Shown: positions 34,364-45,457 of the stretch, in pieces | How positions within the stretch are numbered: position 1 is the first letter of the stretch | Layout: every line of letters starts with the position of its first letter | Source of the DNA: Calliopum simillimum | Taxonomy: Eukaryota > Arthropoda > Insecta > Diptera > Lauxaniidae | Length of the DNA: 64,000 bases | Reading direction: 5' to 3' | NCBI GenBank assembly: GCA_951812925.1 | Contig: OX638368.1 | Span: 69,970,422-70,034,421 of the forward strand | Notes under the pieces: generated by a model | What the model saw: the letters and a program-made list of their open reading frames with translations, nothing else | What the model was told of the DNA's origin: nothing | Databases searched by the model: none | Position numbers and translations under genes: made by a program

Positions 34364-35420
34364 ATGGATGAACTACAAGAAAGGATCTAAAAGCTCGAGG
34401 CCGTTATAAGGAGGCAGGAGGCACAAATCCTATTACAGGAGCAACAACAATAACAAATTGAACAGCAACGAATTCAACAACAGCAACGAATTCAACAGCA
34501 GCAACAAGAACAAATTGAACAGCAACAATTTCAACAACAAATTGAACAGCAACGAATTCTGCAGCAGCAACGAATTCTGCAGCAGCAACAAATTCAACAA
34601 CAACAACAACAAAATGTACAGCAACGAATTCAACTGCAGCAACAAGTTCAACAACAACAAGCGGATCACAATTTTATGATGTTCAGCCCAAAAGATGTCC
34701 TTCAACAATTCCGGCTATTAAAACCACTAGATAAAAATCACAATATCAATGCGTTTATTAAGTCTATGGAAATGACAATCAACCTCAACCAAAATCGAAA
34801 ATTGATTGACTTTGGGCTGCAGATAGTCATGAATGAAAATATAACCGGAGAAGTCGGAGACTATATACGGGAACTAGGAGACAACATTTCTTGGGAGCAG
34901 CTTAAGCAAAAAATGAAAGATCAATTAGACCAAAGGTGTCCTAATGTGAAATCTTCAATAAATGTTGCAGCATAAAAGCGAGTAATATAAGAGAACTGTT
35001 TAATTTTTTTGAAAAATGTAAACATGATATATGTGAAATTTATGAGTTCGAAGACGACAAACCGGCAATTTATCAACCTAAACATGCAGATAGAGATTTA
35101 GTGAGCATACTAAGAGAAAAAACGACGAATAATTTACGTTAAATGAGATAGTAACAAAATTGAAATTACTTGACGATTGCAGAGCTATACATTACCAACA
35201 CAGGACAGCTAAAAACGACAGAAATAACAGTGATACAAAACCTGATCAAAATAGCTTTAAGAAACCCCTAAGCCTAAAAATCGCACCCAACAATACAATA
35301 CAAACACAAGTACACAACAACCAGACAATTAAAACGTGCAGCAAAACAGTTCGGGAATTTACCAAAGTAGGTCAGATACATTCAAAAATCTTTCAAATCA
35401 AACGAGAATCTCTAGAATGA
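34364..35420 (+). pseudogene. Gypsy gag with glutamine-rich N-terminus
   Basis: The structural capsid gene. From the ATG at 34364 one frame holds MDELQERI, a stop, a glutamine-rich coiled-coil-like stretch of ~75 residues built on QQQRI/QQIEQ repeats (34430-34660) with one more stop, and then FSPKDVLQQFRLLKPL. That frame ends at a stop at 34973. Further gag pieces continue in other frames to about 35420. The two early TAA stops and later shifts disable it. Confidence 0.75.
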
Positions 35421-35517
35421 GTGTTGATACTCAACAAAGTGGATGAAATAGGCCAATGGACATTAACGATTTGGAGGAAAATGAAATAAATTTTCTGATG
35501 CTGCCTCAAAACCCAGA

Positions 35518-35984
35518 TTGCCCCTAATACTAGTAACAATAGGAAAAAAAAGTATAAAATGTTTAATTGATACCGGTTCTGATACCAGTATAATTAAACC
35601 AACCATATTTGAGAGAATGTATCCGATAGAGAACTTATTAAAACCAATTTATTACCGCACCTTAAACGGAACTAACCAGATAAAATACCGAATAACAACC
35701 CCAATTCCTAACGAGTTCATTTGTAAGGGAACTTTTTCGTGGAAAATTATTGACTTTAAAAATCAAAGTTATGACGCTATAATAGGCCAAAATATATTAG
35801 TCGCATTAAAAGCAAAAATAATATTGATGAGAGATATATGGAAGAAGTATTATATCCTTTCGAATACGAACATCAAGAAAATCAAGGAAATATTTTACAA
35901 ATATTAATTTTGAACATTTAAATAAAGAAGAGAAGGAGTCAATATTAACTCTTTTATCAGAATTCAATCAGTTATTTTATAGAG
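35518..35984 (+). pseudogene. Gypsy protease and start of RT
   Basis: A retropepsin with the catalytic CLIDTGSDTSI near residue 17 and the IIGQNIL flap/dimer region near residue 98. A frameshift near 35840 moves the following linker (EEKESILTLLSEFNQLF) to another frame. The BEL element then interrupts it at GAGGG (35984). Confidence 0.85.
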
Positions 35985-35988
35985 AGGG

Positions 35989-36256
35989 TGTTTGCGCCAA
36001 GACTGAACATACTTCAGTCTTCGTCAAGTTTGACCGACAACGGCAACACTGACGGTTTGGCGCTCTCTCTCTTAGGTTTAGTTTTAGAGTTTAAGTTCAA
36101 TTCTGCATTGTTACTCGAACAATAAAGTCATAGTATTTTTAAACGCCGTGAGTTTTCATTTTATTTCCGCCATTCGTTCCCAAGTTTTATTCTAGGTTGC
36201 TAGAACAAAGTTTCCCCCAATTTCCCTCGCGGTAGAAAACGTTTCCCGAAGAAACA
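35989..36256 (+). repeat. BEL 5' LTR
   Basis: 268 bp, TGT...ACA ends, with AATAAA inside GAACAATAAAGTC as polyadenylation signal. It is followed after two bases by the primer site TGGTCCTTTCGACCCG. Confidence 0.95.
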
Positions 36257-36842
36257 TATGGTCCTTTCGACCCGTTTTTAATGTGCCCGCAAATATAAAA
36301 TTCGAAAAGTTTTTTGCGCCGCGAGTTTTCTATAATGTTTTTATTTTTTCCATAGGGAAAAAATATTCAAAAATAAAAAAGTGATTTTGTGCTTTGATTT
36401 TTTTCCATTAGGAAAAATATATAAAATATTGTGAAAATAGCTAAAGTGCCAATAGCTATTGAAATAGTGCACTTGCAAAAAAAAAAAAAAATGAAGGAAA
36501 AAGCCTTTTAATTGTGCCAACAGCAGCCACCTGCAACAGCAACGACCCACCCCCATAAACAACAATTTTTTTGGAATTGTTGATTTGCCGATAAAATTTG
36601 TATGTTGGATATTTATTTTTGTTTGATAAGGCTAAACAAGATCAAGGTACGTGATCTGTTTTTGATTAGAAAAAGTGAAACTCATTTTCTTTGTGTGGAA
36701 AAATTTCCTACAACTCGGTTCGAATTCCGTTCAAAATTTCGTTTCGGTTCGGCTAAGTAGTCTTTTATTTTTTCGAAGTGTTTTTGATAACAAGATTAAT
36801 TTCGTTTCAGTTTGAAATTGATAGCAAGCATATTCCTACATA
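36257..36842 (+). other. BEL leader, first part
   Basis: Untranslated leader after the primer site. No ORF. It continues at 41449 after the Tc1 insertion. Confidence 0.7.
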
Positions 36843-37218
36843 CAGTGGCTCACAAAAGTATTCGGAATTTGAAAATTTTTCAAAGAATCATAAAATTTTA
36901 TAATTACTAATAAATTTTTTTGAATCACTCTTAATAATTATAAATCGGTAAAAATCTAGTTGTATTTATTAAAAGAAACTTTCCTAAAATGTTACTTAAA
37001 AATGTAAAAAAGAGCTTATAAACAAAATCATACTTAAATTCAATACACAAAAGCATTTGGAATTTTAAAAAATATGGCAATATCTTTAACACGAAATCAA
37101 AGAATAATCCAAAAGTATTGGCGAAACTCTTAAAATTCAATTAACAGTTAGTTTGCGGTAGTTCAGTTTTGATTTGTTAGTTTTTTTTTAAACAAAAGAC
37201 TTCGTTTTTTAGAAAAAG

Positions 37219-37690
37219 TAAGATGGGAAGAAAATAAGAAGAAACCACACTTAAAGAAAAAAATTTTAAAGCGTGAGGACGGAAAACCCTTTAGGAGATC
37301 GCAAGCGGTGTTGGATGAAGTATTTAGACTAAACACAGCATTATAGAAAGAAAAAAGTTACATAATTCACAAAATTCTGGTAGGCTATCGAAACTATGAA
37401 TTCGAGTTAGGTCGGATATCATACGAAAAACTAAAATTCAACCACGTACTACAGCAGTGGACATTATTAGAAGCCTCACCAAATATATTGGAGTAAACAT
37501 CAGTGATGAAACTGATCGCCAGACACTCAGAAATGCCAGTTATAATGGAAGAACTCAACGCTCCAAACCATTTATAAGTACGGCTAACCGCAAAAACAGC
37601 TTAGAGTTTGCAAAAAAACACTAAAGTTGTAACAAATGGTTTATGTCAAGCGTTATTTGTAGAGGCAAGACAAAATATTATATAAGTTGC
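37219..37690 (+). pseudogene. Tc1-like transposase fragment, left arm of H7
   Basis: N-terminal helix-turn-helix region of a Tc1 transposase in pieces: KPRTTAVDIIRSL-type second HTH, then NGRTQRSKPFISTANRKNSL, then LEFAKKH. Several stops. The catalytic domain is missing because the palindrome turns back here. Confidence 0.75.
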
Positions 37691-37714
37691 ATCTTTATTA
37701 TATACATAAGCGCT

Positions 37715-38115
37715 TTTTGCGGTTAGCCTTACTTATAAATGATTTGGAACGTTGAGTTCTTCCATTATAACTAGCATTTCTGAGTGTCTGGCGATCATTT
37801 TCATCACTGATGTTTACTCCATTATGTTTGGTGAGGCTTCTAATAATGTCCACTGCTGAAGTACGTGGTTGAATTTTAGTTTTTCGTATGATATCCGACC
37901 TAACTCGAATTCATAGTTTCGATAACCTATCAGAATTTTGTGAATTATGTAACTTTATTCTTTCTATAATGCTGTGTATAGTCTATATACTTCATCCAAC
38001 ACTGTTTGTGATCTCCTAAAGGGTTTTCCGTCCTCACGCTTTAAAATTTTTTTATTTAAGTGTGGTTTCTTCTGATTTTCTTCCCATCTTACTTTTCTAA
38101 AAAACGAAGTCTTTT
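37715..38115 (-). pseudogene. Tc1-like transposase fragment, right arm of H7
   Basis: Inverted duplicate of 37219-37690, about 93 percent alike by eye, with its own substitutions. Confidence 0.75.
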
Positions 38116-38310
38116 GTTTAAAAAAAACTGACAAATCAAAACTGAACTACCGCAAACTAACTTTGAATTGAATTTTAGGAGTTTCGCCAATACTTTTGGA
38201 TTATTCTTTGATTTCGTGTTTAAGATATTGCCATATTTTTTAAAATTCCGATTACTTTTGTGTATTGAATTTAAGTAGGATTTTGCTTATAAGCTCTTTT
38301 TTACATTTTT

Positions 38311-39402
38311 ATACCCTACACCCAGGGTATATTCACTTTGTCCTTCCGTTTGTAACGCAGAGAAGGAGGCGTGGCAGATATGGAAAAGTATATATATTCT
38401 TGATCAGCGTCACCTCCTGAGTCGATATAGCCATGTCCATCTGTCTGGCTGGGTTGCTGGCTGGCTGGGTAACGGCTGGGTGTGTGTGGAAATACACTTT
38501 TTGGGAAAACTAAACAAGATAATTCAATGAAATTTGGTACCCCGCCTCCGTCATCAAAGTTAGCTCGGGGGATTGCAAATTAGAAAAATCGGTTAACGGA
38601 CACGCCTACCGCCCATACAAAAAATATATTCAAAATGCAATTTTAGGAGTATTTTTCACAACAATGCAACGAAAATAAACATAAATACTACAAATTGTAA
38701 GCGCAAGCTCTGAGAAAAAACTAAGCGAACTCAGACAAGAGGGCGTGGCATCTCCCATATAAACAAAAGCTTCAAAACGCTATACTGAAAGCGATTTTTG
38801 AGATATTCGAACCAAATTTAACTCAGACACTAAGAACTATAAATGAAAGCTCTCAACAAAAATTGGGTGAAATCGGACAAGGAGGAGTGGCACCTCCCAT
38901 ATAAACAAAAGCTTCAAAACGCTATACTGAAAGCGATTTTTGAGATATTCGAACCAAATTTAACTCAGACACTAAGAACTATAAATGAAAGCTCTCAACA
39001 AAAATTGGGTGAAATTGGACAAGGAGGCGTGGCACCTCAAATATAAGCAAAAGATTCAAAATGCTATACTGAAAGAGTTTTTTTGAGATAATCCAACCAA
39101 ATTTCACTCACCCACTAAATATTATAAATGCGAGCTCTGAATAAAAACTGGGTGAACTCGGACAAGAGGGCGTGTCTCCTCCCACATAAGCAAAAGCTTC
39201 AAAACGCTATACTGAAAGCGATTTTCGAGATATTCGAACCAAATTTAACTCGGACACTAAGAGCTCTAAATGAAAGCTCTCAACAAAAATTGGGTAAAAT
39301 CGGACAAGGAGGCGTGGCACCTCACTTACAAGCAAAATTTTCAAAACACTGCAGTGTAGGGTATTTATTTTTTGGCCAGGCCAAAAGTTACACCCTTACT
39401 AG
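38311..39402 (+). mobile_element. DINE-1/HINE-like element, copy 5 (longest)
   Basis: From ATACCCTACACCCAGGG to ACACCCTTACTAG, about 1.09 kb, with five of the ~125-bp units. The opposite arm of H7 (37000-37020) reads straight through, placing the insertion between T residues (acattt/TT...TT/aagtaa). A TT target and CTAG terminus fit Helentron-type rather than classic Helitron insertion. Confidence 0.8.
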
Positions 39403-39466
39403 TTAAGTAACATTTTAGGAAAGTTCTTTTAATAAATAAAACTAGATTTTTACCGAGTTATAATTA

Positions 39467-41133
39467 CACTATGCAACAAATGAGTACAAATTTTTTCCCC
39501 AGGGAATGCCATTATTAATTTTATATGTAAAATGGGCTGCTGATTCCGAAAATCGCATTATTTTTTTTGTATTTCGTGTCGTTTTCGAGATATCGTTTAT
39601 ATGTCATATTAAAGGTAATTAAATTACCTAAAAATGATATTCACGTCACTTTTTGGTTGGTTTGTTAGTTTCGGCGAAATAAATTGATTTCTAAAAAAAA
39701 CATTTTTTTTTTTCGAAAAAATTAACAAAAAATCAAAATCAACTGCAGATTTATACAAGAAGAAATAATTTTTTTTGTTTTTGTATCATAGACTATATAT
39801 TTGTGAAGAAAATAAGATACCACTTAAAAAAATCGATTGGAAAATGCAAAAGTTGTATACAATTCATTGATAAATTACTAAAATGCGTTTTTGCCTATTT
39901 TTTTCGGTTTTTTTTAGTAAACTGTCGATAATTTGAAACTTTTTGTAAAACACATGAGAAAATCCAAAAAATTCTTAAAGTTAGCGTTAAAACAAAATAC
40001 CAGTGTCTCATCGTTTTTCTCCAGCACGTCAGATTTTTTTTTAATCAATTTTTGAAGTTTTTTAATCCACTGTACATGAAAAAAACAAAAATAACGCATT
40101 CTTGTGTTAAATCGATGCAAATAACTATATGATCTTTACATTTGAGGTGTATCATGTGTTCAGTAAACTTATGCAGGATATTACGAGGAATATTTTTGTA
40201 GACAATTTTAATCCTCTAAAACCCCCACATGTAGGTCTTTTAACCTAAATGTGGGGGCTCAAAATGACCTACATGTAAGGGTCTTAGAGGGTTAAAATTT
40301 TCTACAAAAATATTCCTCGTAATATCCTGCATAAGTTTACTGAACACATGATACACCTCAAATGTAAGGATCATATAGTTATTTGCATCGATTTAACACA
40401 AGAATGCGTTATTTTTGTTTTTTTCATGTACAGTGGATTAAAAAACTTCAAAAATCGATTAAAAAAAAAAATCTGACGTGCTGGAGAAAAACGAAGAGAC
40501 ACGGGTATTTTGTTTTAACGCCTACTTTAAGAATTTTTTGGATTTTCTCATGTGTTTTTCAAAAAGTTTCAAATTATCGACAGTTTACTAAAAAAAAAAC
40601 CGAAAAAAATAGGCAAAAACGCATTTTAGTAATTTATCAATGAATTGTATACAACTTTTGCATTTCCCCATCGATTTTTTTAAGTGGTATCTTATTTTCT
40701 TCACAAATATATAGTCTATGATACAAAAACAAAAAAAAATATAAAAAAGTTATTTCTTCATGTATAAATCTGCAGCTGATTTTGATTTTTTGTTAATTTT
40801 TTCGAAAAAAAAAAAAATGTGTTTTTTAGAAATCAATTTATTTCGCCGAAACTAACAAACCAACCAAAAAGTGATGTGAATATCATTTGTAGGTAATTTA
40901 ATTACCTTTAATATGACATATAATTCATTTGAATACAAACATTGGTTCTTGAGATATTTGTATTTAAATGGAACTATCTTTTTTTTTGGTTCGAAAATCG
41001 AAAATGACCGATATCTCGGAAACGACACGAAAAAAAAAAAAAAAATAAAATAATGCGATTTTCAGAATCAGCAGCCCATTTTGCATATGAAATGGATTGT
41101 GGCATTTACTGGGAGATTTGGCTGTTGCATAGT
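39467..41133. mobile_element. Hairpin H8: CACTA-type palindromic element with TTA duplication
   Basis: The ends are CACTATGCAACA and its complement TGTTGCATAGTG. TTA flanks both sides (39464-39466 and 41134-41136). The opposite arm of H7 reads ATAATTATTAAG with a single TTA, the empty site. CACTA ends and a 3-bp duplication match the CACTA branch of CMC transposons. No transposase. The arms mirror around about 40260, with a second hairpin at the tip. Confidence 0.85.
39915..40595. mobile_element. Hairpin H8b: H3-family palindrome at the apex of H8
   Basis: The ACTGTCGATAATTTGAAAC ends and the core (CGATTTAACACAAGAATGCG, ATATCCTGCATAAG) match H3 at 8803-9924. The H8 arms continue mirror-fashion directly outside it, so it sits at or very near the hairpin tip. 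Confidence 0.7.
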
Positions 41134-41448
41134 GTTATTAAGAGTGATTCAAAAAAAATTTATTCGTAATTATAAAATTTTATGTTCGATTAATACGAAC
41201 TTGTACAGTCAAATTTGCAATGAACAACAACCGACGCTACAAATATTAACTTGGAAATTGGTGACATATGTTTCGGCTATTACCACATACACATATATAT
41301 ATTTGCATATATATGCAATATGGAATATTCAAAAATAGCAGTCTTAAAAAAAGCAAAATTAAAAATCATTTTAATTTGTGAAAAATCATTTAAAATTTTA
41401 TGATTCTTTAAAAAAATTTCAAATTCCGAATACTTTTGTGAGCTACTG

Positions 41449-42151
41449 TATATATCTATATATTTTCCCGGTTTCCTTTTAAAATATACTTATACATATA
41501 TATGAAGCGGGAGAATTTTTTTTTTTTTTAACGTTCAAAACTTTCATATAGATCGCGTTATTTTGTGGAAAAAATTTGGCGCTTGGTATTTGGAAAAAAC
41601 TGAGAGCAAAAACTGTGTTTTAGTAACAACAAGCACAGCAGTTTACAACAACAACAAAACACATTTGTTGCATTCCCTTTGGCATTGCATCGTTTACCAA
41701 AAAACCACCACACAAAATATTGTTCTCTCGCATGTACATATATGTATGTATGTAAATTTTTTTTTTTTTTTGCATAAACAAATTTTCGGTTGGCACTAGT
41801 TTTTTTTTTGACTTACAAATTTGTGAATTCTCTTGTTGTTTTTGTACTTTTCAGTAGTAAGAAAGTACAGAAGCCTGCACTGTGGAACGAAACACAAATT
41901 TTCAGGTATGCAAAATTTATTTTAAATAATTTTTTGTGCATTTCTTATTAAAAAGAGAAATTTTAAGCAATTTTATTTGGTTTTAGTGATAAAGTTCTCA
42001 AATAATTTTGATTTTTTCAAGATTTTTGGGGACAAAAAGTAATATTTTTCGTCTCTGAACTTCATTAGAGCTGTAAAAAAGTTTTTTGAAACATTTATTT
42101 TTGTGGTCCAAAGCTTACTTAATCAAAAAAGAAACCAATTGCAAACTTAAC
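41449..42151 (+). other. BEL leader, second part
   Basis: Untranslated, AT-rich, with a short CA-repeat near 41735. It leads to the gag ATG at 42152. Confidence 0.6.
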
Positions 42152-43014
42152 ATGTCCGAATTGAAGACATTTATTCGCGTCTCCGATTCACTTATTGAAT
42201 TTGAGACGGATTTCAATAGCATTGAATCTCATCCCGTTTTCTCCTTGGCTGCTCAACTTGAAGCAAGTCTGGAGAAAATTTCTGAAGATAAAACTAACCT
42301 TGAAGTTGTGAAGAATAGGTATCACAACTGCTACCAATCTTATATTAGGGTAGCAGGCACAATTTCGGATCTTTCGCAAGAAAAGCCCCATAAACGATCG
42401 ATTTGTGCCCAGTGCCAAAAGTGTCTGCCCCTGAGCTGAAAAAACTTCAAAGGGACATTAATAGTTGTATTTTTGCGCTCAATACGCACAACATTGACAT
42501 CTCAAATTGGGATGCAATCCTTGTATACCTGTGTTCTACAAGGTTACTGGAGGTCACGCTTTCCTTGTGGGAGCAATCCATTTCGGATAAAAATGAAATA
42601 CCGAAATGGAAAGATCTCGACACATTTTTGACAAATCGGTTTCAAACTCTTGAAACAGTTGCAGATATTCGAAACTCATGCTTTGCAAGTGTTCGGCAAA
42701 ATCCGTTGCCATTCTCTTCTCACGATAACAATGCTAGTCCCAGTAAAAAAGTTTCAGCAAGTTGCAAAGTATGCTCGTTGGAACAGCATGCGCTACGTTA
42801 TTGTACAAAATTTTTGAAAATGGATGCCAGAGAACGCTTAGCAGTTGTTCGCAAATATCACTTTTGTATCAACTGTTTAGCAAACTCACATGAAGTGAAG
42901 AAGTGCACGAGTGTGTATTCTTGTGCAACGTGCAAACAACGTCACAATACCCTTTTGCATCGCAATTCGACACCACCATCTGCCCCTGCTTCGAGTGTAG
43001 ACTCAAGTAAGTAA
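42152..43014 (+). pseudogene. BEL gag
   Basis: Capsid/nucleocapsid protein of the BEL/Pao type. It starts MSELKTFIRVSDSL. A frameshift near 42400 moves the rest to a second frame: capsid-like EVTLSLWEQSI, then cysteine clusters CKVCSLEQHALRYC and CINCLANSHEVKKC and CATCKQRHNTLLH, the BEL zinc-finger array. A TAA at 43012 interrupts the frame, which continues into protease, so gag and pol were one ORF. Confidence 0.88.
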
Positions 43015-43800
43015 GGCTCTATCACTCAATCTCTTTCCACCCAAATACAGTCCACTGGAAGTAATGACATCCAAATACACTTCGCGTCTAGAACTACGCA
43101 CGTATTGCTTGGTACTGCAATGGTGACCGTATGTCACATAGGAACGGCGTACACAACCAGAGCGCTTATCGACTCTGGTTCTGAAGGTACGTTTGTATCC
43201 GAGCGCCTGCAGAAGCTGCTGAAGCTTCCTACTTGGGCCGTGAAAACTCACATTTCAGGACTGAATAATGCAGTCGCAGCACATACATCTCAAGCTTGTG
43301 ATTTTATTCTGAGCTCTCCAAGAAATTGACAGATTCAAATTGAAGCTACTGCTTTGGTCTTGTCTCACCTAACGGGAAATTCGCCCTCTGTCCCGATTGA
43401 TACTTCATCGTGTGGTGGTTTGCCTGATTTTCAACTGGCAGATCCACATTTCTTCAGAAGTAGTCAAGTAGATGTACTTATCGGTGCCGATTTGTACCCC
43501 GCCATAATTCTTGATGGCATACGTAGAAACATTCTTGGGTCACTTCTTGCCCAAAAAACTGTTTTTGGCTGGATTTTTACAGGTTCTTTGCCTCGTGATA
43601 AAATATCTAGTTTTACTACTAGATTCATTAATTTTAGCGAAGTTGCGATCGACAATCAAATCGCAAGTTCTTGGGAGTTGGAGGAGCTTCCTGAAAAACA
43701 GGTTTCAACTCAAACTGAAAAGTTTTCTGCAGAAAATTTCAAAAAGGCTGCAACATTCAATAGTCAAGCTCTCACTACAAAACAACAGCAGAGGACTCCC
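43015..43800 (+). pseudogene. BEL protease and linker, RT missing
   Basis: The same frame as gag. Aspartic protease motif ALIDSGSEGTFVSERL near 43165. After an internal TGA at 43327 come the BEL linker motifs VDVLIGADLYPAIILDG and KTVFGWIFTG. The start of RT (SSWELEELPEK) appears at 43665. Within ~45 codons the reading jumps into the integrase, so the whole polymerase and RNase H, normally several hundred residues, are gone. Confidence 0.88.
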
Positions 43801-44738
43801 CCAAAGTCAACTGCTATCTCTAGTCCTTTTTACACCATACAAATTGATTTTGCTGGACCATTCGTTATCAAAGACTACGTCGGTAGAACTTGTCGATTGA
43901 GAAAAGTTTATGTTTGCATATTTAGTTGCCTTTCAACGAGATCAATACATCTAGAAGCCATTAGCCATCTCTCAACCTCTGCATTCTTGAAGGCTTTCTC
44001 TCGATTCGTCGGGCGACATGGCTGTCCAGCGAATGTGTATTCTCACAAGGGAACGAACTTTGTCGGAGCCTCACGGGCTCTTAAAAAGGATTTTCAAACT
44101 TTTCTAAGCCAATCTCATAATGCTGTGGTAGCACAGTACGCACTTCAAGAGATTTTATGGCACTTCATTCCAGATGATGCTCCTCATATGGGAGGATTAT
44201 GGGAAGTTGGCGTCAAAAGTTTAAAAACTCTTTTAAGAAAATGTCCAGAAGTATGAAATATACTTTTGAAGAGTTTCTCGTACTACTTAGTCGTATCAAA
44301 TCGTGTTTAAATTCGCGACCGCTTAACGCCATGTCAGAAAATCCTGATGATTTTCAACCGCTAACTCCAGGCCACTTTTTGGTCGGCGGCCCACTTTTAT
44401 CCCAGGTGAGGCCAGAACTTGCTGATCAGCCTCCGAAAATCGACATTCGGTGGCTGAAAATAAAAGCTATGCAACAACACTTTTGCCACAGATGGAAAGG
44501 TGAATACCTGAAGGAGATGCATCGACGCTTTAAGAGAAAAGTACCTACACAGGACCTGAAGGTAAATGACTTGGTCGTGGTAAAGGAGGATAATCTGCCT
44601 CAAAATGAATGGTGCTTAGGTAGGGTACAAAAAACGTATCCCGGTAGCGGTAATAGAGTACGGGTCGTCGATATTCGAACCGAGCGAGGTTGCATTACGC
44701 GGCCAATAGCAAAGCTAGTCGTTCTCCCATCGGCTTAG
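43800..44738 (+). pseudogene. BEL integrase, second catalytic Asp lost
   Basis: Core residues: Asp in IQIDFAGPF; the second should be in the SDxG position but reads VYSHKGTNFVGA; Glu in PHMGGLWEVGVKSLK. A frameshift near 44252 moves the C-terminal part (YTFEEFLVLLSRI, LTPGHFLVGGPLL, VVVKEDNLPQNEW) to another frame, ending at 44736. Missing Asp and frameshift make it inactive. Confidence 0.88.
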
Positions 44739-45186
44739 CTTCGAGTTTCACTTTTTCCCCTTATCACATTTTTTGTTCTCTTTTCAGCATGTCTGGCACC
44801 AGTATTGTGGGTGACCTATTAGAGGCCGCCGGCACATTAATCTTGTGCGGCTCCCACTAACAGGTAAATAAATATCAATTTACTTGATCTCTCAATGCAG
44901 CCGCTAGCCGGCGCATTCTCTTCCGTTGAATTTTAAAATTATATATGAAGCCGGTCTCTGGCGCGTTTTTTTTTTTTTCTCGCTCAATGCAGCCGGTCTC
45001 TGGCGCGTTTTTTTTTTCTCTCTCAATGCAGCCGGTCTCTGGCGCGTTTTTTTCTCTCTCAATGTAGCCGGACTCTGGCGCGTTTTTCCTTTTAATGATG
45101 GCTCCTGCGATACTTGCAGCCGGAGATACTATCGCGAATTTTTATGGAGTTAGCTCAAATATTGCATTCCTGCAAGGCGGGCGGCA
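44739..45186 (+). repeat. BEL 3' untranslated region with ~38-bp tandem repeat
   Basis: About five units of CAATGCAGCCGGTCTCTGG followed by CGCG and a T-run between 44895 and 45090. It ends in a purine-rich tract AAGGCGGGCGGCA directly before the LTR, a likely plus-strand primer. Confidence 0.75.
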
Positions 45187-45452
45187 TGTTTGCGCCAAGA
45201 CTGAACATACTTCAGTCTTCGTCAAAATTGACCGACAACGGCAACACTGACGGTTTGGCGCTCTCTCTTAGGTTTAGTTTTAGAGTTTAAGTTCAATTCT
45301 GCATTGTTACTCGAACAATAAAGTCAAAGTATTTTTAAACGCCGTGTGTTTTCATTTTATTTCCGCCATTCGATCCCAAGTTTTATTCTAGGTTGCTAGA
45401 ACAAAGTTTCCCCCAATTTCCTTCGCGGTAGAAAACGTTTCCCGAAGAAACA
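45187..45452 (+). repeat. BEL 3' LTR
   Basis: 266 bp, matching the 5' LTR with only a handful of differences, such as GTTTGA versus ATTGA near its start. Confidence 0.95.
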
Positions 45453-45457
45453 GAGGG

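Larger units (their letters stand above)
36843..41448. mobile_element. Hairpin H7: palindromic Tc1-like element
   Basis: The ends are CAGTGGCTCACAAAAGTATT and, on the other strand, CAGTAGCTCACAAAAGTATT, each flanked by TA as for Tc1 elements. The arms 36843-37700 and 37715-41448 are inverted copies, so the same transposase fragment occurs once on each strand. The right arm is opened by a DINE-like copy (38311-39402) and by hairpin H8 (39467-41133). The left arm gives the empty site for both. Confidence 0.85.
35989..45452 (+). mobile_element. BEL/Pao LTR retrotransposon with RT deleted
   Basis: Two near-identical LTRs (35989-36256 and 45187-45452) start TGTTTGCGCC and end GAAGAAACA. A perfect 5-bp duplication GAGGG flanks the element (35984-35988 and 45453-45457). 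Near-identity of the LTRs suggests a fairly recent insertion. The coding region lacks reverse transcriptase and RNase H. The 5' leader is split by the palindromic Tc1 element at 36843-41448. Confidence 0.95.

Noticed and set aside
34433..34708. Minus-strand leucine-rich 91-codon ORF
   Set aside because: It is the complement of the CAA-rich gag coiled-coil region. The plus frame joins the rest of gag, so the leucine ORF is a shadow.
39914..40643. Repeated ORF starting MHRFNTRMRYFCFF as a small protein family
   Set aside because: It occurs in opposite arms of H8b and related frames of H3. It follows from the palindrome and has no codon-level conservation beyond the DNA.
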